Assembly: GCA_039190275.1 (NCBI GenBank)
Contig: JBCCYF010000171.1
Span: forward strand, 1 to 7,478
Direction of reading: 5' to 3'
Length of the DNA: 7,478 nt
DNA from: Halovulum sp039190275
Lineage (GTDB): Bacteria; Pseudomonadota; Alphaproteobacteria; Rhodobacterales; Rhodobacteraceae
Numbering within the stretch: the first letter of the stretch is position 1; each line of letters begins with the position of its first letter. The translations under genes and the position numbers were made by a program. Below the pieces are notes generated by a model. It was not told the origin of the DNA, did no database searches, and saw nothing but the letters and a program-made list of their open reading frames with translations. Shown here one piece after another: positions 6,663 through 7,478 of the stretch.

Positions 6663-7478
6663 ATGCTCGATACAGCAGACTCGATGGCGATTGCCGCATC
6701 GGCCTGGTTTGCAACACTCGGTGAGGCGACCACACCGTCCATGGTCCAGGACCTTTTTCTGGAAGACAGCTACTGGCGAGATGCCGTCGGTCTGGGCCCG
6801 GGTCTTGAGACTATAAGCGGACGCGCCCCGATTTCCGAGGGTTTGTCTGCTGCCCTTTCGGCATCCGGCGATTTCAAGTTCAGCGTCGACCCTACGGTTT
6901 TGCCGCAATGGGTGACACGGGTCGAGATCGAGACGCTTGAGGTCTTCTTCGCGTTCGAGACCGATACCGGACGCGGACGTGGCATCCTGCGCCTTTGCCC
7001 CGATCAAGATGGCGCGTTGAAGGCATGGACCCTGCTGACCGCGTTGGAAGAGATCAAGGGACATGAAGAGATGTCCGGTGCGAACCGCCCGACCGGTCAG
7101 TCGCACAGTCGAGACTTTCGCGGGCCGAACTGGTTGGATCAGCGGCGGGTTGCCGAAGCATACGCTGATCGTGATCCCACGGTTTTGGTCGTGGGCGGGG
7201 GACAGGCAGGACTGGCCATCGCGGCGCGGCTGACCCAGCTGGGTGTCGATACGCTTATCGTCGATAAGAATGCGCGCATCGGTGACAACTGGCGCAATCG
7301 CTATCACGCGCTGACGCTGCACAACCAGGTCCAGGTGAACCATCTGCCCTACATGCCGTTTCCGCCGAGCTGGCCGACCTACATCCCGAAGGACAAGCTG
7401 GCCAACTGGTTCGAAGCCTATGTCGACGCGATGGAGCTTAACTTCTGGACCGGGACGGAACTGACAGCCGGACAGTAC
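6663..7478 (+). CDS. Flavin-dependent monooxygenase with N-terminal NTF2/SnoaL-like domain (partial, 3' end cut by window)
   Basis: The frame is open for all 272 codons to the right edge, so the gene continues outside. Residues about 1-135 resemble the NTF2/SnoaL-like domain often fused ahead of one class of flavin monooxygenases: it opens AASAWFATLGEA, has LFLEDSYWRDAVGLGPGLETISGR, and ends AWTLLTALEEIKGHEE. A linker (RDFRGPNWLDQRR) leads to the FAD Rossmann fold: VLVVGGGQAGLAIAARL with the GxGxxG glycines at residues 178-183, an acidic strand end IVDKN, then GDNWRNRYHALTLHNQ and NHLPYMPFPPSWPTYIPKDK, typical of FMO/YUCCA-type and Baeyer-Villiger-related enzymes. Such enzymes use NADPH and O2 to oxygenate a ketone, amine or sulfur compound. 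The FMO/BVMO fingerprint and NADPH-binding glycines would lie beyond the window, so the exact class is undecided. It follows the PRISE reductase by 26 bases with its own strong ribosome binding site; the two are probably one operon under the divergent IclR-type regulator. Confidence 0.88.
   Translation, partial: MLDTADSMAIAASAWFATLGEATTPSMVQDLFLEDSYWRDAVGLGPGLETISGRAPISEGLSAALSASGDFKFSVDPTVLPQWVTRVEIETLEVFFAFETDTGRGRGILRLCPDQDGALKAWTLLTALEEIKGHEEMSGANRPTGQSHSRDFRGPNWLDQRRVAEAYADRDPTVLVVGGGQAGLAIAARLTQLGVDTLIVDKNARIGDNWRNRYHALTLHNQVQVNHLPYMPFPPSWPTYIPKDKLANWFEAYVDAMELNFWTGTELTAGQY

Noticed and set aside
5578..6735. 385-residue open frame on the - strand, longer than the gene opposite it
   Set aside because: Fully antisense to the PRISE reductase gene, whose glycine motif and Lys/Tyr active site are clear; the antisense product is His/Arg/Val-rich without domains.
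6483..7343. 286-residue open frame on the - strand
   Set aside because: Opposite the end of the reductase and the monooxygenase, both with clear family motifs; no recognisable protein features.

Overview
The window looks like accessory or catabolic DNA from a GC-rich alphaproteobacterium. My best guess is the Rhodobacterales/Roseobacter group, judged from codon use, the style of the Tat-type leader on the solute-binding protein, and the gene families present. This is an impression from the sequence, not a database result. No rRNA, tRNA, CRISPR array, insertion sequence or phage gene is visible.

Left half (149-4441, all + strand): a GlxA/FtrA-type regulator (DJ-1/PfpI-like domain plus AraC helix-turn-helix domain) is followed by a complete family 5 peptide-type ABC substrate-binding protein with a probable Tat leader. 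Next comes a decayed aspartase/fumarase-superfamily lyase that carries two in-frame stops and one single-base frameshift. No permease or ATPase gene follows the binding protein. The layout suggests a former 'sense, import, deaminate' module for an amino acid or peptide-like nitrogen compound that has lost its enzyme, and possibly its transporter. About 320 bases without a recognisable gene (4442-4765) separate it from the right half.

Right half (4766-7478): an IclR-family regulator on the - strand diverges from a two-gene + strand unit. The first gene is a PRISE-type (progesterone 5-beta-reductase/iridoid-synthase-like) atypical short-chain reductase. Twenty-six bases later begins a flavin-dependent monooxygenase with an extra N-terminal domain that looks NTF2/SnoaL-like; it runs off the right edge. 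The 107-base divergent intergenic region is unusually AT-rich for the window. It holds overlapping promoter-like elements and a near-direct repeat spaced about two helical turns apart, a good candidate IclR operator.

The most interesting hypothesis is that the right half is an IclR-controlled pathway in which an enone is first reduced at its C=C bond (PRISE enzyme) and the resulting ketone is then oxygenated (flavin monooxygenase). The substrate cannot be read from this window.
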